Positions 8,297 to 18,359 of a stretch of DNA of 64,000 nucleotides are shown in pieces. This DNA is from Actinomycetota bacterium (GTDB lineage: Bacteria > Actinomycetota > Actinomycetes > Mycobacteriales > JACQDL01): positions 1 to 64,000 of the forward strand of contig JACQDL010000061.1 of NCBI GenBank assembly GCA_016201065.1. The letters run 5' to 3'. Below the pieces are notes generated by a model. That model saw nothing but the letters and a program-made list of their open reading frames with translations. It was not told the DNA's origin and did not search any database. Numbering within the stretch: the stretch's first letter is position 1; the number at the start of each line of letters is the position of its first letter. The position numbers were made by a program, and so were the translations under genes.

Positions 8297-9034
8297 ATGG
8301 AGATCGCGGAGCACGTTGCGGCGTTGCGGCGGGACGGGACGAGGCTGGCGGACGTCGCGGCGCGGGTCGGGTTGGACGCGGCGACGCCGACCTGCCCGGG
8401 CTGGCGGATCGCCGACCTGGTCGGGCACCTCGGCGGGGCGCACCGCTGGGCTGCGGCGTACCTGACCACCGCCTCGCCCACCCGTTTTTCGGACGAGCGG
8501 GTCGCGGAGCTGCGCGCGGTGCCCGACCGGGCCGGACTGCTGGAGTGGTTCCGCGCCGGGCACGCGGAGCTGGTCGCGGCGCTGGCCGGTGCGCCACCGG
8601 ACGTCGCCTGCTGGACCTTCATGCCGGCGCCGTCGCCACTCGCGTTCTGGGCGCGTCGGATGGCGCACGAGACGGCCATCCACCGGGTGGACGCGGAGAG
8701 CGCGGTCCCGACGATCACCGGGTTCCCGCCGGAGTTCGCGGCCGACGGCGTCACCGAGCTGTTGGCCGGGTTCTTCGCCCGGTCAGCGCGGCTGCGGGCC
8801 GATCCACCGGTCTCGCTGTCGGTGCGGGCGACCGACGTCGACGCCGGGTGGACGCTCCGGATCGGAGCGGAGCGGTGCGAGGTCGTCGCCGCGGACGCTG
8901 CGGCGGATGTATCCGTGGCGGGGTCCGCGAGCGACCTCTACCTGTTCCTGTGGAACCGGATCCCGGCCGACGGCCTGGCGGTCGATGGGGACGCCTCGGT
9001 ACTTGAGCTGTGGCGTGGCCGGGCCACCATCTGA
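8297..9034 (+). CDS. Maleylpyruvate isomerase-family, mycothiol-dependent-type protein
   Basis: A 245-residue two-domain protein of the MDMPI/DinB superfamily. The N-terminal four-helix domain shows TPTCPGWRIADLVGHLGG, with the metal His, and later RMAHETAIHRVDAE, with the other His ligands. The C-terminal domain (LSVRATDVDAGWTLRI, then GSASDLYLFLWNRI) is the SCP2-like part typical of the actinobacterial family. Mycothiol is the expected cofactor; the substrate is unknown. The ATG lies 6 nt after CACAAT (8285-8290) and ends only 7 bp before the convergent lipoprotein gene. Confidence 0.9.
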   Translation: MEIAEHVAALRRDGTRLADVAARVGLDAATPTCPGWRIADLVGHLGGAHRWAAAYLTTASPTRFSDERVAELRAVPDRAGLLEWFRAGHAELVAALAGAPPDVACWTFMPAPSPLAFWARRMAHETAIHRVDAESAVPTITGFPPEFAADGVTELLAGFFARSARLRADPPVSLSVRATDVDAGWTLRIGAERCEVVAADAAADVSVAGSASDLYLFLWNRIPADGLAVDGDASVLELWRGRATI

Positions 9035-9041
9035 CGACCGC

Positions 9042-9926
9042 TCAGCCGAGCCGGGGTACTCCGCTGCTGTCCACCAGCCAGGTGTCCTCAAGGCGTTGTA
9101 GCTGGCCGGTGCTGCGCAGCTCGGTCAACGCCTGGTTGAGGCAGGTCACCAGCGGGTTGCCCCGCTCCAGGAGCAGCCCGAGCTGCTCGGTGGAGCCGCC
9201 GTCGGGCTCGAACTGGCCGACGATGGCGGAGTTGGGGATCTCCGCCGCAGTGAGGGCGAACGCCGTCGGCAGATCGGTGACCAGGCCATCGATCCGGCCG
9301 TCCAGCAGCGCCGCCTTGGCTTCCTCGGCATCGCGGAAGGTCACCGCTGCCTGCTGGGTCTTCACCACCCGGTTGACGAAGTCCAGTGAGGTGGTGGCCT
9401 CCTGCGCGCCGAGGGTCGCCCGGCGGAGTTCGGCGACGGTGGCGGTGTGGACGAACGGCGACGTCCGCATGGTGATCACGGCCTGGCTCACGGCGTAGTA
9501 GCCCGAGCTGAAGCTGACCGAGCGCAGCCGTTCCGGGGTGATCGAGATCTCGTTGACATCGAAGTCGAACGGCTTCTTCCCCGGCAGGTAGGAGGTGTCG
9601 AGCGGAGCGACGACCCAGGACACCTGGTCCCGGCGGAACCCCAGGTTCTCGGCCACCGCGTACGCGACGGCCGACTCGAAGCCCTGTCCGTTGGAGGGGT
9701 CGTCGTGCTCGAACCATGGCTCGTGCGCGGGCGTGTCGGTACCGATGATCAAGGTGCCGGCCTGCGTCAGCGGCAGCCGGTCGGGTGCGCAGCGGCTGGG
9801 TTCGCCGTCGTCGGCCAGCGGGTCGCTGCCCGCGCAGCCGGCCGCGCCGAGCGCGAGCGTCAGCAGGGCCGCGATCAGGGCCCTGCTGCGGCCGATCCCG
9901 GCACGCCGTTGTCGACGAATGATCAT
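9042..9926 (-). CDS. Solute-binding lipoprotein (amino-acid ABC transporter SBP-like)
   Basis: A 294-residue secreted lipoprotein. The basic N terminus, hydrophobic segment and lipobox (LGAAGC, Cys about residue 31) indicate membrane anchoring. The mature part has the type 2 periplasmic-binding fold of GluB/GlnH-like proteins: GTDTPAHEPWF, FDFDVNEISITPERLRSVSF and the DGLVTDLPTAF hinge. No permease or ATPase genes are nearby, so it may work as an extracellular sensor module or an orphan SBP. It is transcribed divergently from the sensor kinase at 10028; the shared intergenic region suggests linked control. A Shine-Dalgarno-like AGGGAGG lies very close to the ATG. Confidence 0.85.
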   Translation of the reverse strand: MIIRRQRRAGIGRSRALIAALLTLALGAAGCAGSDPLADDGEPSRCAPDRLPLTQAGTLIIGTDTPAHEPWFEHDDPSNGQGFESAVAYAVAENLGFRRDQVSWVVAPLDTSYLPGKKPFDFDVNEISITPERLRSVSFSSGYYAVSQAVITMRTSPFVHTATVAELRRATLGAQEATTSLDFVNRVVKTQQAAVTFRDAEEAKAALLDGRIDGLVTDLPTAFALTAAEIPNSAIVGQFEPDGGSTEQLGLLLERGNPLVTCLNQALTELRSTGQLQRLEDTWLVDSSGVPRLG

Positions 9927-9985
9927 TGCCTCCCTCGGTCAGGTCGGCGGAGATAGCTGAACGAGCGACGCGGGCAGCCCGCCGA

Positions 9986-10016
9986 CTGACATTGCGAACG
10001 ACAATTGTGATTAAAT
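9986..10016 (+). promoter_or_regulatory. Promoter of the sensor-kinase operon with an 8-bp palindrome
   Basis: CTGACA (9986-9991) and the AT-rich GATTAAAT (10009-10016) give -35/-10 spacing of 17-19 bp. The perfect palindrome ACAATTGT (10001-10008) sits in the spacer, where a repressor could block both divergent genes. This is the most AT-rich spot in the neighbourhood. Confidence 0.45.
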
Positions 10017-10027
10017 CACTCATCGCC

Positions 10028-12385
10028 ATGGTGGTGCGCGACATCGTGGAGAGCGACGCACGGTATGTCCGCAAAGTTCGGAGACTGGTGGTGAGTCGAC
10101 AAGTCGGTGCGACACGGTGGCGTCGGGCGGCGGCCGGGTCCGCCATGCCCGACCGGGAGGCGTGGCCGGCCGCCCGGTCCCGCCTGCGGTCCTGGCTCCG
10201 GCCGGTCACCGAGGCGAAGATCCGGACCAAGGTGGGGTTGATCGTCCTGGTCCCGCTCCTGGTGATCGTCACCCTGGCCGGCACCGCCGTCGCTGGACTG
10301 GTCCGCGACATGTCGTCCGCGGCCGAGGTGCAGCGGCTGGCCCGCTTCGGCGTCGTGGCCTCGGGCCTGGTGCACCAGCTGCAGCAGGAGCGGGATGCGG
10401 CAACGGTCTGGTTGGCGGCGCAGTCCGCCACCGCGAGGGCGGCCGTCAGCCGGCAGAACACCGAGACGGATCGGGCGTTCGCCGCGTTCCGTGGCGGTGA
10501 GTCCGCGTTGCACCTCTCACCCCGGGCCGAGGTGACCGGTCTGGCCCGACTTGGTGGCCAGACATCCCAGCTGTCCACCATCCGCGACGGGGTCCTGCGC
10601 CGTACGCTCGGCGTCGCGGAGTGCCAGATCCGCTACTCGGCCATTGTCGACAGCCTGCTCACCATCCGGGAGGAGATCTCCGGGGCCGGCATGACCAGCG
10701 CGTTGCTGTTGCAGGTGCGCGCGTTGGCCGCCTACTCGCGGGTGAAGGAGTACGCCTCGGCGGAGACCGCGCTGGTCAACGGGTTCCTTCTGCAGGGAGT
10801 CTTCGGTCCGGGGCAGTACCGGGCGTACTTCGGCGCGCTGTCCAACCAATGGTCGGCCTACCGCCACTTCATCGCGCTGGCGGCGCCCAGGCAGCGCGAG
10901 GTCGCGGCCGACACGGTCACCGGACCCGAGGTCGATCTGGCCAACCGGCTGGAGAGCACCATCGCCCGCAGCGACCCCGCCGCGCTGCGGGTCGATGCCG
11001 CGCAGTGGTCGACCGCGATGGCGGCGAAGGTCGAGCGGATGCGGATCGTCGAGGCTGCCCTCACCGCTGACGTGGTCCGCCTCGCCGTGGCGACGAGTAG
11101 CGCGGCGATCCGGCACACGGTGCTCGACGCGGTGCTGGCGACGCTCGCTGTGCTCCTGACGGTGGGCGTCTCGGTCGTGATGGGACGAGCCATCGTGCTG
11201 CCGGTGTCCCGGCTGCGGGCGGAGGCATTGGAGATCGCCCACGACCGTCTCCCGGCGGCGGTGCGTCGGCTCGCCGAGCCCGAGGCGGCAGCGCGGGCCC
11301 AGCACGACCCCGACGCGGAGGGTGGCCCGGCCGACGCCGAGGCGATACCGGTCCGCTCGCGCCCGGACAACGAGGTGGGGCAGCTCGGTGCGGCACTGGA
11401 CGTGATCCACCAGGAGGCCGTGCGGACCGCCGTCGAGCAGGCCAGGCTGCGCAGGGAGATCGCCGGTATGGTGGTCAACCTGTCGCGCCGCAGTCGATCC
11501 ATGGTCAACCGGCTGCTCGGGCAGCTTGACCGGATGGAGGCCGCGGAGCACGACCCGGAGCGGCTGGCTGAGCTGTTCCGCCTCGACCACCTCGCGACCC
11601 GGATGCGCCGCAACGATGAGAGCCTGCTGGTCCTCGCCGGTGCCCGGTGGCCGCGCCAGCGGGCCGAACCGGTGTCCCTGCTCGACGTCGTCCGGGCGGC
11701 ACTGTCGGAGATGGAGCAGTACACCCGGATCGACATCGACACCGTCGGGGGGATCTGGGTTCGTGGGTACGCCGGTGACGACCTGGCCCACCTGCTGGCC
11801 GAAATACTCGACAACGCCACCCAGTTCTCCCCACCCAGCAGCCGGGTCGGCCTCCAGGCGGAACAGACGGCCGGGGGTGTGCTGTTGCGCATCGACGATC
11901 ACGGGATCGGTCTGCCCGACAGCGAGCTGGCCGCCCTCAACGAGCGGATCAGCCGGGCCTCGTCGATCGAGGTCGCCGCGGACCGGCGGCTCGGCCTCTT
12001 CGTCGTGGGGCGCTTGGCCGCCAGGCTCGAGGTGGGCGTGCGGCTGCTGCCGCTGCCGGACGGGGTGCGGGCCGAGGTGCGGGTTCCGGCCGCGATCCTG
12101 CTCTCGGCCGAGCACGCCGCCGAGAGCATGGCACGGGCCGCCGCGGTCCGGCCGCTACCGGTGCGCCGGGTGCCCACCCGGACGCCATCCACCCGGACGC
12201 CCCCCACCCGGATGCCGCCCACGCGTGCTCCGGCTGCCGGGGACCCGGGCCGGCCGGAGCAGGTGCGCTCCGCGCTGTCGGCGCTGCGCCGGGGGGTCGA
12301 GCACGGTCGGTCCGGTGGTCCGGACGGTGGGCCCGTCACCCCTGCCAGCATCGCCACCACGAGGAGCAAGGAGGGTGCGCCATGA
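10028..12385 (+). CDS. Conservon-type sensor histidine kinase with nitrate/nitrite-sensing-like domain
   Basis: About 785 residues. After a basic N terminus comes a TM helix (VGLIVLVPLLVIVTLAGTAV), an extracellular region with QLQQERDAATVWL typical of the NIT sensing domain, a second TM (AVLATLAVLLTVGVSVVMG), a HAMP-like linker, a dimerization helix without an obvious HisKA His, and a HATPase_c domain (LLAEILDNATQFSPP, IDDHGIGLPDSEL). The C-terminal tail is Pro/Arg/Thr-rich. This is the CvnA-type first member of actinobacterial conservons. ATG 10028 follows the promoter closely; GTG 10091 (GGAGA at 10080-10084) and ATG 10145 are alternatives. It overlaps the Roadblock gene by 4 nt. Confidence 0.9.
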   Translation: MVVRDIVESDARYVRKVRRLVVSRQVGATRWRRAAAGSAMPDREAWPAARSRLRSWLRPVTEAKIRTKVGLIVLVPLLVIVTLAGTAVAGLVRDMSSAAEVQRLARFGVVASGLVHQLQQERDAATVWLAAQSATARAAVSRQNTETDRAFAAFRGGESALHLSPRAEVTGLARLGGQTSQLSTIRDGVLRRTLGVAECQIRYSAIVDSLLTIREEISGAGMTSALLLQVRALAAYSRVKEYASAETALVNGFLLQGVFGPGQYRAYFGALSNQWSAYRHFIALAAPRQREVAADTVTGPEVDLANRLESTIARSDPAALRVDAAQWSTAMAAKVERMRIVEAALTADVVRLAVATSSAAIRHTVLDAVLATLAVLLTVGVSVVMGRAIVLPVSRLRAEALEIAHDRLPAAVRRLAEPEAAARAQHDPDAEGGPADAEAIPVRSRPDNEVGQLGAALDVIHQEAVRTAVEQARLRREIAGMVVNLSRRSRSMVNRLLGQLDRMEAAEHDPERLAELFRLDHLATRMRRNDESLLVLAGARWPRQRAEPVSLLDVVRAALSEMEQYTRIDIDTVGGIWVRGYAGDDLAHLLAEILDNATQFSPPSSRVGLQAEQTAGGVLLRIDDHGIGLPDSELAALNERISRASSIEVAADRRLGLFVVGRLAARLEVGVRLLPLPDGVRAEVRVPAAILLSAEHAAESMARAAAVRPLPVRRVPTRTPSTRTPPTRMPPTRAPAAGDPGRPEQVRSALSALRRGVEHGRSGGPDGGPVTPASIATTRSKEGAP

Positions 12386-12795
12386 GCACCACAGGTGCCA
12401 CAAGTCCGGACCAGATCCGATGGCTGCTTGAGGACTTCGTCTCGCGAGCGGACGGGCTCAGCGACGCTGTGGCGCTGTCCTCGGACGGCCTGGTGCTGGC
12501 GGCCGTCTCGCGGTTAGCGACCGAGAGTGCGGCGAGGTTCGGTGCCATCACCAGTGGTCTGTCGCACCTGGCCCAGAGCGCCGCGTCGCTGCTCGATACC
12601 GGCGAGATCCTGCAGACCGTGGTGGAGATGGACGCCGGATACCTGCTGGTCACCCCGATTGACCAGAGGGCGTGCCTGGCGGTGGTCGCCGGCCGCGGCG
12701 CCGATCTGGAGCAGATCGGCTACGAGGTCACGGTGCTGGTCGAGCGGGTCGGCAAGGTGCTCACGCCCGCGCACCGGTCGGCGGCGGCCCGGTAG
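12382..12795 (+). CDS. Roadblock/LC7-domain protein (CvnB-type)
   Basis: A 137-residue Roadblock/LC7 protein: IRWLLEDFVSRADGLSDAVA, LSSDGLVLAAV and the second half ILQTVVEMDAGYLLVTPI are the conserved features. Such proteins are GAP-like partners in conservons, working with a DUF742 protein and a small Ras-like GTPase. The ATG overlaps the kinase stop (ATGA). The other two expected members (CvnC DUF742, CvnD GTPase) are absent; dnaE follows 147 bp later. It may pair with a distant conservon or with another GTPase. Confidence 0.9.
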   Translation: MSTTGATSPDQIRWLLEDFVSRADGLSDAVALSSDGLVLAAVSRLATESAARFGAITSGLSHLAQSAASLLDTGEILQTVVEMDAGYLLVTPIDQRACLAVVAGRGADLEQIGYEVTVLVERVGKVLTPAHRSAAAR

Positions 12796-12942
12796 CCGAC
12801 CGGCGGCTGGGCTCGCCGGGCCGGCACCCGGGTCCCCGGGGCGCGCGTCTCCGGATGGTCCTGGCCCTCCACTATGCTGGCCAGTGGCCGCGACCGGCGA
12901 GGATCGCCGCGCCCGTTCGGGTAGCCGTGGGAGGTCTTGCTC

Positions 12943-15900
12943 GTGCCTGGTAACTCCTTTGTGCATTTGCACGTCCACACGGAGTATTCCATGCTCGACG
13001 GCGCGGCAAGGCTCAAGGAACTGTTCGCCGAGTCTGGCCGACTCGGCATGCCCGCCATTGCGATGACCGATCATGGCAATGTCTATGGCGCCTACGATTT
13101 CTACCGGCAGGCGACCAGCTCCGGGATCAAGCCGATCATCGGGATCGAGGCGTATGTCGCGCCGCAGAGCCGCTTCCACAAGGCGCCGGTGCTCTGGGGC
13201 GAGCCGGGGCAGCGCTCCGACGACGTCTCGGCGGGCGGCTCCTACACGCACCTGACCATGCTCGCGGTCGACGCCACCGGGCTGCGCAACCTCTTCCGTC
13301 TGGCCTCCCGGGCCAGCCTGGAGGGCTTCTACCGCAAGTGGCCCCGGATGGACCGCGATCTGCTCGCCGAGCACGCGACCGGGATCATCGCGACGACGGC
13401 GTGCCCGTCCGGCGAGGTCCAGACCCGGCTGCGGCTCGGCCAGTACCAGGAGGCACTGAGTGCCGCGGCCGACTATCGTGACATCTTTGGTGCCGGCAAC
13501 TATTACCTGGAGTTGATGGACCACGGCATCGACATCGAGCGTCGGGTGCGCGATGATCTGTTGCGTATCGGCAGGGAGCTGGGCCTCCCGATCGTCGTGA
13601 CAAATGATTCACACTACGTGTCCAGCGCCGATGCAAAGGCGCACGACGCGCTGCTGTGCGTGCAGACCGGAAAGACGCTGAACGAGCCCGGACGCTTCAG
13701 GCTCGATGGCGACGGCTACTACCTGAAATCGGCTGCCGAGATGCGGGCGTCATGGGACGGGCAGATCCCCGGGGCCTGTGACACGACATTGCTCATCGCC
13801 GAGCGGGTCGGCGACTACGGAGAGGTGTTCGCGCACCACGACCGGATGCCCCGGTTCCCGGTGCCCGCGGGCGAGACCCAGGAGACCTGGCTGCGCCGGG
13901 AGGTCGCCGCCGGGATGACTGACCGCTATCCGGCCGGGATCGACGAGGAGCGGCGGAGCCGGGTCGAGTACGAGCTCGACGTCATCGTCCAGATGGGGTT
14001 CCCGGCGTACTTCCTCGTCGTCGCCGACCTGGTGAGGTGGGCGAAGGAGAACGGTGTGCGGGTCGGTCCGGGCCGCGGTTCGGCGACCGGCTGCCTTGTC
14101 GCGTACGCCCTCGGCATCATCGAGCTGGACCCGCTGGAACACCGGCTGCTGTTCGAACGCTTCCTCAACCCGGACCGGATCTCGATGCCCGACATCGACC
14201 TGGACTTCGACGAGCGTCGGCGCGGCGACATGATCCGGTACGTGACCGAGCGGTGGGGCGAGGACAAGGTCGCCCAGATCGTCACCTACGGGAAGATCAA
14301 GGCCAAGCAGGCCCTCAAGGACGCCAGCCGGGTGCTGGGCTACCCGTACGCGCTGGGAGACCGGATCACCAAGGCGATGCCGCCGGCGGTGATGGGCAAG
14401 GACATCCCGCTCGGCGGCATCCTGGACCCCGAGCACCCCCGATACCGGGAGGCGACCGAGCTCCGCCAGCTGATCGAGACCGACACCGACATCAAGGAGG
14501 TCTTCGACACCGCCCGCGGGCTGGAGGGACTGATCCGGCAGGCCGGCGTTCACGCGGCCGGGGTGATCCTCTCCAGCGAGCCGCTCCTCGACGTGGTGCC
14601 GATCTGGCGGCGCGACGCCGACGGCGCGATCATCACCCAGTGGGACTTCCCGACCTGCGAGTCGGTGGGCCTGCTGAAGATGGACTTCCTCGGCCTGCGC
14701 AACCTCACCGTGATCGAGGACGCGCTCATCAACATCACCGCCAACGGTGGCGAGCCGATCGTCCTGGAGACGCTGCCGCTGGCTGACCGGCCGACCTATG
14801 AGCTGCTGGCCCGCGGCGACACCCTCGGCGTGTTCCAGCTCGACGGCGGGCCGATGCGGGCGCTGCTCCGGTCGATGGCGCCGGACACGTTCCAGGACAT
14901 CGCCGCCGTGCTCGCGCTCTACCGGCCCGGGCCGATGGGCGCGAACTCCCACACCGAGTACGCCGACCGCAAGACCGGCCGCAAGCCGGTCACCCCGATC
15001 CACCCGGAGCTGGCCGAGCCGCTGGCGGAGATCCTGGACGAGACCTACGGCCTGATCGTGTACCAGGAGCAGGTCATGGCGATCGCGCAGAAGGTCGCCG
15101 GCTACAGTCTCGGCAAGGCCGATCTGCTCCGCCGGGCGATGGGGAAGAAGAAGAAGGAGATCCTCGACAAGGAGTTCGTACCCTTCTCCGAGGGCATGAA
15201 GGCCAACGGGTACTCCGCCGACGCGGTGCGCACCCTCTGGGACATCCTCGTCCCGTTCTCCGACTACGCCTTCAACAAGTCGCACACCGCCGGCTACGGT
15301 CTCGTCTCCTACTGGACGGCCTACCTCAAGGCGAACTACCCGGCGGAGTACATGGCCGCGCTGCTCACCAGTGTTCGTGACGACAAGGACAAGATGGCCG
15401 TCTACCTGGCCGAGTGCCGGCGGATGGGGATCCGGGTGCTGCCCCCGGATGTCAACGAGTCGGCCGCGATGTTCGCGCCGGTCGGCACGGACATCCGCTT
15501 CGGGCTGTCGGCCATCCGCAACGTCGGCGTAAACGTGGTCGCCTCGATCGTGCGGACCCGCAAGGAGAAGGGGCAGTTCGCGGACTTCCCCGACTTCCTG
15601 CGCAAGATCGAGGCGGTGGCGTGCAACAAGAAGGTCATCGAGTCACTGATCAAGGCGGGGGCGTTCGACTCCCTCAGGCACAGTCGCAAGGGGTTGTGCC
15701 TGGTCCACGACGTCGCGGTCGACCAGGTGATGGACACCAAGCGGGCCGAGGCGAACGGCCAGTTCGACCTTTTCGGCGGTGGGGACGAGAGCGCGGCCGC
15801 CGGCCTGATCGTGGACGTGGCGATCCCGACCGACGAGTGGGACAAGACCGAGTTGCTGGCCTTCGAGCGCGAGATGCTCGGGCTCTACGTGTCCTCGCAT

Positions 15901-16476
15901 CCGCTGCTTGGCGTCGAGCACCTGATCACCTCCCGGGTGGACCTCCCGATCGCCCAGCTCGGCTCCGACGATGTCGAGGACGGCGCCGCGGTCACCGTGG
16001 GAGGTGTCCTCTCCGGGTTGCAACGTCGGGTCACCAAGCAGGGCAAGCCGTGGGCGAGCGCGACCATCGAGGACCTGGAGGGGAGCATCGATGTCCGGTT
16101 CTTCCCGAGCACCTATGAGCAGGTGGGTGTCCAGCTGGTCGAGGACGGCGTGGTCCTGGTCAAGGGTCGGGTGGACAAGCGCGAGAGCACCGCGCAGCTC
16201 ATCGCGATGGAGCTGACCGTGATCGATGTCACCGCGCCGGCCGAGGACCGGGGCCCGCTTGCCCTGGTGCTGCCGGCGCAGCGGGTGACTCCGCCACTGG
16301 TGGAGCGGTTACGGGAGATCCTGCGCTCGCACGCCGGGACCACCGAGGTACGGATCAAGCTGCTCGGCAGCAACGGCGAGACCGTGCTGGCGCTCGCCGA
16401 GGACCTCCGCGTCGCCCGTTCGGGCGCGTTGATGGGCGACCTCAAGGCGCTCCTCGGTGCGGGCGGCATCCAGTAG
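12943..16476 (+). CDS. dnaE: DNA polymerase III alpha subunit
   Basis: About 1177 residues, the usual length of the replicative DnaE1 type in actinobacteria. Seen in order: PHP domain ([15 protein letters not shown]), C-family polymerase palm with [18 protein letters not shown] and [14 protein letters not shown] carrying the catalytic acidic residues, fingers with [20 protein letters not shown], the [20 protein letters not shown] region, [20 protein letters not shown], HhH region and C-terminal OB fold ([20 protein letters not shown]). GTG 12943 is preferred because GGGAGG (12929-12934) lies 8 nt upstream; TTG 12937 is weaker. It has its own transcription unit after the conservon pair. Confidence 0.96.
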   Translation: MPGNSFVHLHVHTEYSMLDGAARLKELFAESGRLGMPAIAMTDHGNVYGAYDFYRQATSSGIKPIIGIEAYVAPQSRFHKAPVLWGEPGQRSDDVSAGGSYTHLTMLAVDATGLRNLFRLASRASLEGFYRKWPRMDRDLLAEHATGIIATTACPSGEVQTRLRLGQYQEALSAAADYRDIFGAGNYYLELMDHGIDIERRVRDDLLRIGRELGLPIVVTNDSHYVSSADAKAHDALLCVQTGKTLNEPGRFRLDGDGYYLKSAAEMRASWDGQIPGACDTTLLIAERVGDYGEVFAHHDRMPRFPVPAGETQETWLRREVAAGMTDRYPAGIDEERRSRVEYELDVIVQMGFPAYFLVVADLVRWAKENGVRVGPGRGSATGCLVAYALGIIELDPLEHRLLFERFLNPDRISMPDIDLDFDERRRGDMIRYVTERWGEDKVAQIVTYGKIKAKQALKDASRVLGYPYALGDRITKAMPPAVMGKDIPLGGILDPEHPRYREATELRQLIETDTDIKEVFDTARGLEGLIRQAGVHAAGVILSSEPLLDVVPIWRRDADGAIITQWDFPTCESVGLLKMDFLGLRNLTVIEDALINITANGGEPIVLETLPLADRPTYELLARGDTLGVFQLDGGPMRALLRSMAPDTFQDIAAVLALYRPGPMGANSHTEYADRKTGRKPVTPIHPELAEPLAEILDETYGLIVYQEQVMAIAQKVAGYSLGKADLLRRAMGKKKKEILDKEFVPFSEGMKANGYSADAVRTLWDILVPFSDYAFNKSHTAGYGLVSYWTAYLKANYPAEYMAALLTSVRDDKDKMAVYLAECRRMGIRVLPPDVNESAAMFAPVGTDIRFGLSAIRNVGVNVVASIVRTRKEKGQFADFPDFLRKIEAVACNKKVIESLIKAGAFDSLRHSRKGLCLVHDVAVDQVMDTKRAEANGQFDLFGGGDESAAAGLIVDVAIPTDEWDKTELLAFEREMLGLYVSSHPLLGVEHLITSRVDLPIAQLGSDDVEDGAAVTVGGVLSGLQRRVTKQGKPWASATIEDLEGSIDVRFFPSTYEQVGVQLVEDGVVLVKGRVDKRESTAQLIAMELTVIDVTAPAEDRGPLALVLPAQRVTPPLVERLREILRSHAGTTEVRIKLLGSNGETVLALAEDLRVARSGALMGDLKALLGAGGIQ

Positions 16477-16500
16477 CCGCTGCCGGTCCGGCCGGCCCGG

Positions 16501-17265
16501 TCAGGCCGACTCGCGGCGGAAGGTCCGGGTGCCGACGTAGAGCCCGATGACGAGCAGCCCGATGGTGTCGACCAGCCCCCACATGGTCGCCGTGGAGGCG
16601 ACGTCACCCCGGAAGAGCGCCCGCAGGCCATCGACGATGTGCTTGACCGGATTGAGGTCGGACAGCCTCTGGAGCCAGGTCGGCGCGAGCGTCATCGGCA
16701 GCAGGATCCCCGACAGCAGGAGCAGCGGGATCGCGATCCCGTTCAGCAGCGGCGCCAGCGCGTCCTCGCTCTTCAACCTCAGGGCCGCGGCGTAGGACAG
16801 CGCCGAGAACGCCGCACCGAGCAGCCCGACGGTGGCCACGCCGAGCAACGCACCGCTGACCGAGGTCCGCAGCCCGAACGGGATCGCCACGGCGGTGAGT
16901 AGGACGGCCTGCACCAGCAGGACCAGCACGTCGCGCAGCATCCGGCCGCCGAGCAGCGCGACCCGGTGCGCGGTGGTCACCCGCATCCGCTCGATGACCC
17001 CGGCGCGGTACTCGGCGATCAGCCCGAACCCGACGAACGAGGTGCCGAACACACCAAGCTGGACCAGCAGGCCGGGGACGAAGATCTTCCATGCGTCGCC
17101 CGGCGGGAGGCTCGGGGCCGCCTCGACGACCCGTTTCAGCAGCGGACCGAAGAGGGCCAGGTACAGCAGCGGCTGGATCAGCCCGATGACGACCCAGACC
17201 GGGTTGCGCAGGCTCAGGCGCAGGGCGCGGACGAACACGACCCACGTTTCGCGAAGGAGGTTCAT
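16501..17265 (-). CDS. ABC-2 type (DrrB-like) transporter permease
   Basis: A 254-residue integral membrane protein with about six TM segments: PVWVVIGLIQPLLYLALFGP near the start, then GLIAEYRAGVIERMRVTT, the conserved loop of DrrB-type permeases, and an IPLLLLSGILLPMTLAPTWL segment. With the ATPase just upstream (15-bp gap) it forms a drug or lipid exporter of the DrrAB class in the plasma membrane. The substrate is unknown. It converges with dnaE with only 24 bp between stops; I see no strong terminator there. Confidence 0.92.
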   Translation of the reverse strand: MNLLRETWVVFVRALRLSLRNPVWVVIGLIQPLLYLALFGPLLKRVVEAAPSLPPGDAWKIFVPGLLVQLGVFGTSFVGFGLIAEYRAGVIERMRVTTAHRVALLGGRMLRDVLVLLVQAVLLTAVAIPFGLRTSVSGALLGVATVGLLGAAFSALSYAAALRLKSEDALAPLLNGIAIPLLLLSGILLPMTLAPTWLQRLSDLNPVKHIVDGLRALFRGDVASTATMWGLVDTIGLLVIGLYVGTRTFRRESA

Positions 17266-17280
17266 CGAGGGCTCCGGGGG

Positions 17281-18336
17281 TCAGGCGACGAGGGAGTCAT
17301 CGCGCAGCGAACGTCCGGTGACGGACAGGAAGACATCGTCGAGCGTGGGGCGCCGGACCTCGACCGCGGCGAGACCGATCCCGTGGGCGTCCAGGTCACG
17401 CAGCAGCCCGGGCAGGACCGAGGCACCATGTGGCACCCGCACCTGCACCTGGTTGCCGTCGGTTGCCGGAGATCCGGCATCCTCCAGTGCCGCCACGATT
17501 CGTCGCGCGTCCTCGGCGTGTGCCCGGTCAGCCAGGGTCAGCAGGACGGCATCTCCGTTGATCGAGCGCTTGAGCTCCTCCGGGCTGCCGGCCGCCACGA
17601 TCGTGCCGTGGTCGATGACGAGCACCCGGTCGCACAGCGCGTCCGCCTCGTCGAGGTAGTGGGTGGTGAGGAAGACGGTGGTGCCCAGATCCTCGCGCAG
17701 TCGTCGGATGTGGTTCCACAGGTTCGCCCGGGACTGGGGGTCCAGCCCGGTGCTCGGCTCGTCGAGGAACACCAGCGCGGGGGAGTGCACCAGCCCCAGT
17801 GCGATGTCCAGCCGGCGCCGCTGCCCGCCGGACAGCGACTTGCAGGTCCGCTTCCACAGGCCGTCGAGGTCGAGCTGGGTGAACAGTATCCGAGCCTGCT
17901 CCGCCGCCCGAGCCGCCGGTAGGCCGTAGAGGCGTGCTTGGTCGACCAGTTCCTCACCGGCCAGCGCCTCCGCGTAGGCGGCACCCCCCTGGGCGACGTA
18001 CCCGATCTGGCGGCGGACGCCGACTGGATCGCGGCGCAGGTCGCACCCGGCGACCGTGGCCTCACCCGCGGTCGGCACGAGCAGCGTGGTGAGCATGCGC
18101 AGGGTGGTCGTCTTTCCCGCGCCGTTCGGGCCGAGGAAGCCGACGATCTCGCCGGCGGCGACGTCCAGCTCGATGCCGCGGACGGCCTCGACCGTGCCGG
18201 TGCGGGTCTGGAACGTCCGGGACAGTGCGCGGGCGGTGATCACGAGCGGCTCCGGGTGTGCGGCCTGCGGGACATGGGCTCCCGGGGACGGTCCATCCGG
18301 GGCCAGCACCTCGACGCGTGGTGCCAGCCGGGTCAT
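17281..18336 (-). CDS. ABC transporter ATPase, daunorubicin-resistance (DrrA) type
   Basis: About 351 residues. Walker A GPNGAGKTTTLRML, Q-loop at GYVAQGG, signature LSGGQRRRLDIALG, Walker B ALVFLDEPSTGLD and the switch His (FLTTHYLDEADALCDRV) are all present. The C-terminal 90 residues, ending PTLDDVFLSVTGRSL, are the DrrA-specific regulatory domain. It powers the downstream permease. ATG 18336 is used here; TTG 18363 overlaps the PadR stop (TTGA) and could also be the coupled start, adding nine residues. Confidence 0.93.
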   Translation of the reverse strand: MTRLAPRVEVLAPDGPSPGAHVPQAAHPEPLVITARALSRTFQTRTGTVEAVRGIELDVAAGEIVGFLGPNGAGKTTTLRMLTTLLVPTAGEATVAGCDLRRDPVGVRRQIGYVAQGGAAYAEALAGEELVDQARLYGLPAARAAEQARILFTQLDLDGLWKRTCKSLSGGQRRRLDIALGLVHSPALVFLDEPSTGLDPQSRANLWNHIRRLREDLGTTVFLTTHYLDEADALCDRVLVIDHGTIVAAGSPEELKRSINGDAVLLTLADRAHAEDARRIVAALEDAGSPATDGNQVQVRVPHGASVLPGLLRDLDAHGIGLAAVEVRRPTLDDVFLSVTGRSLRDDSLVA

Positions 18337-18359
18337 CGTGGACCGTCGATGGCTGCTCG

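Noticed and set aside
16477-16500. Terminator between dnaE and the ABC permease
   Set aside because: Only short GC repeats are present; no stem long enough to call.
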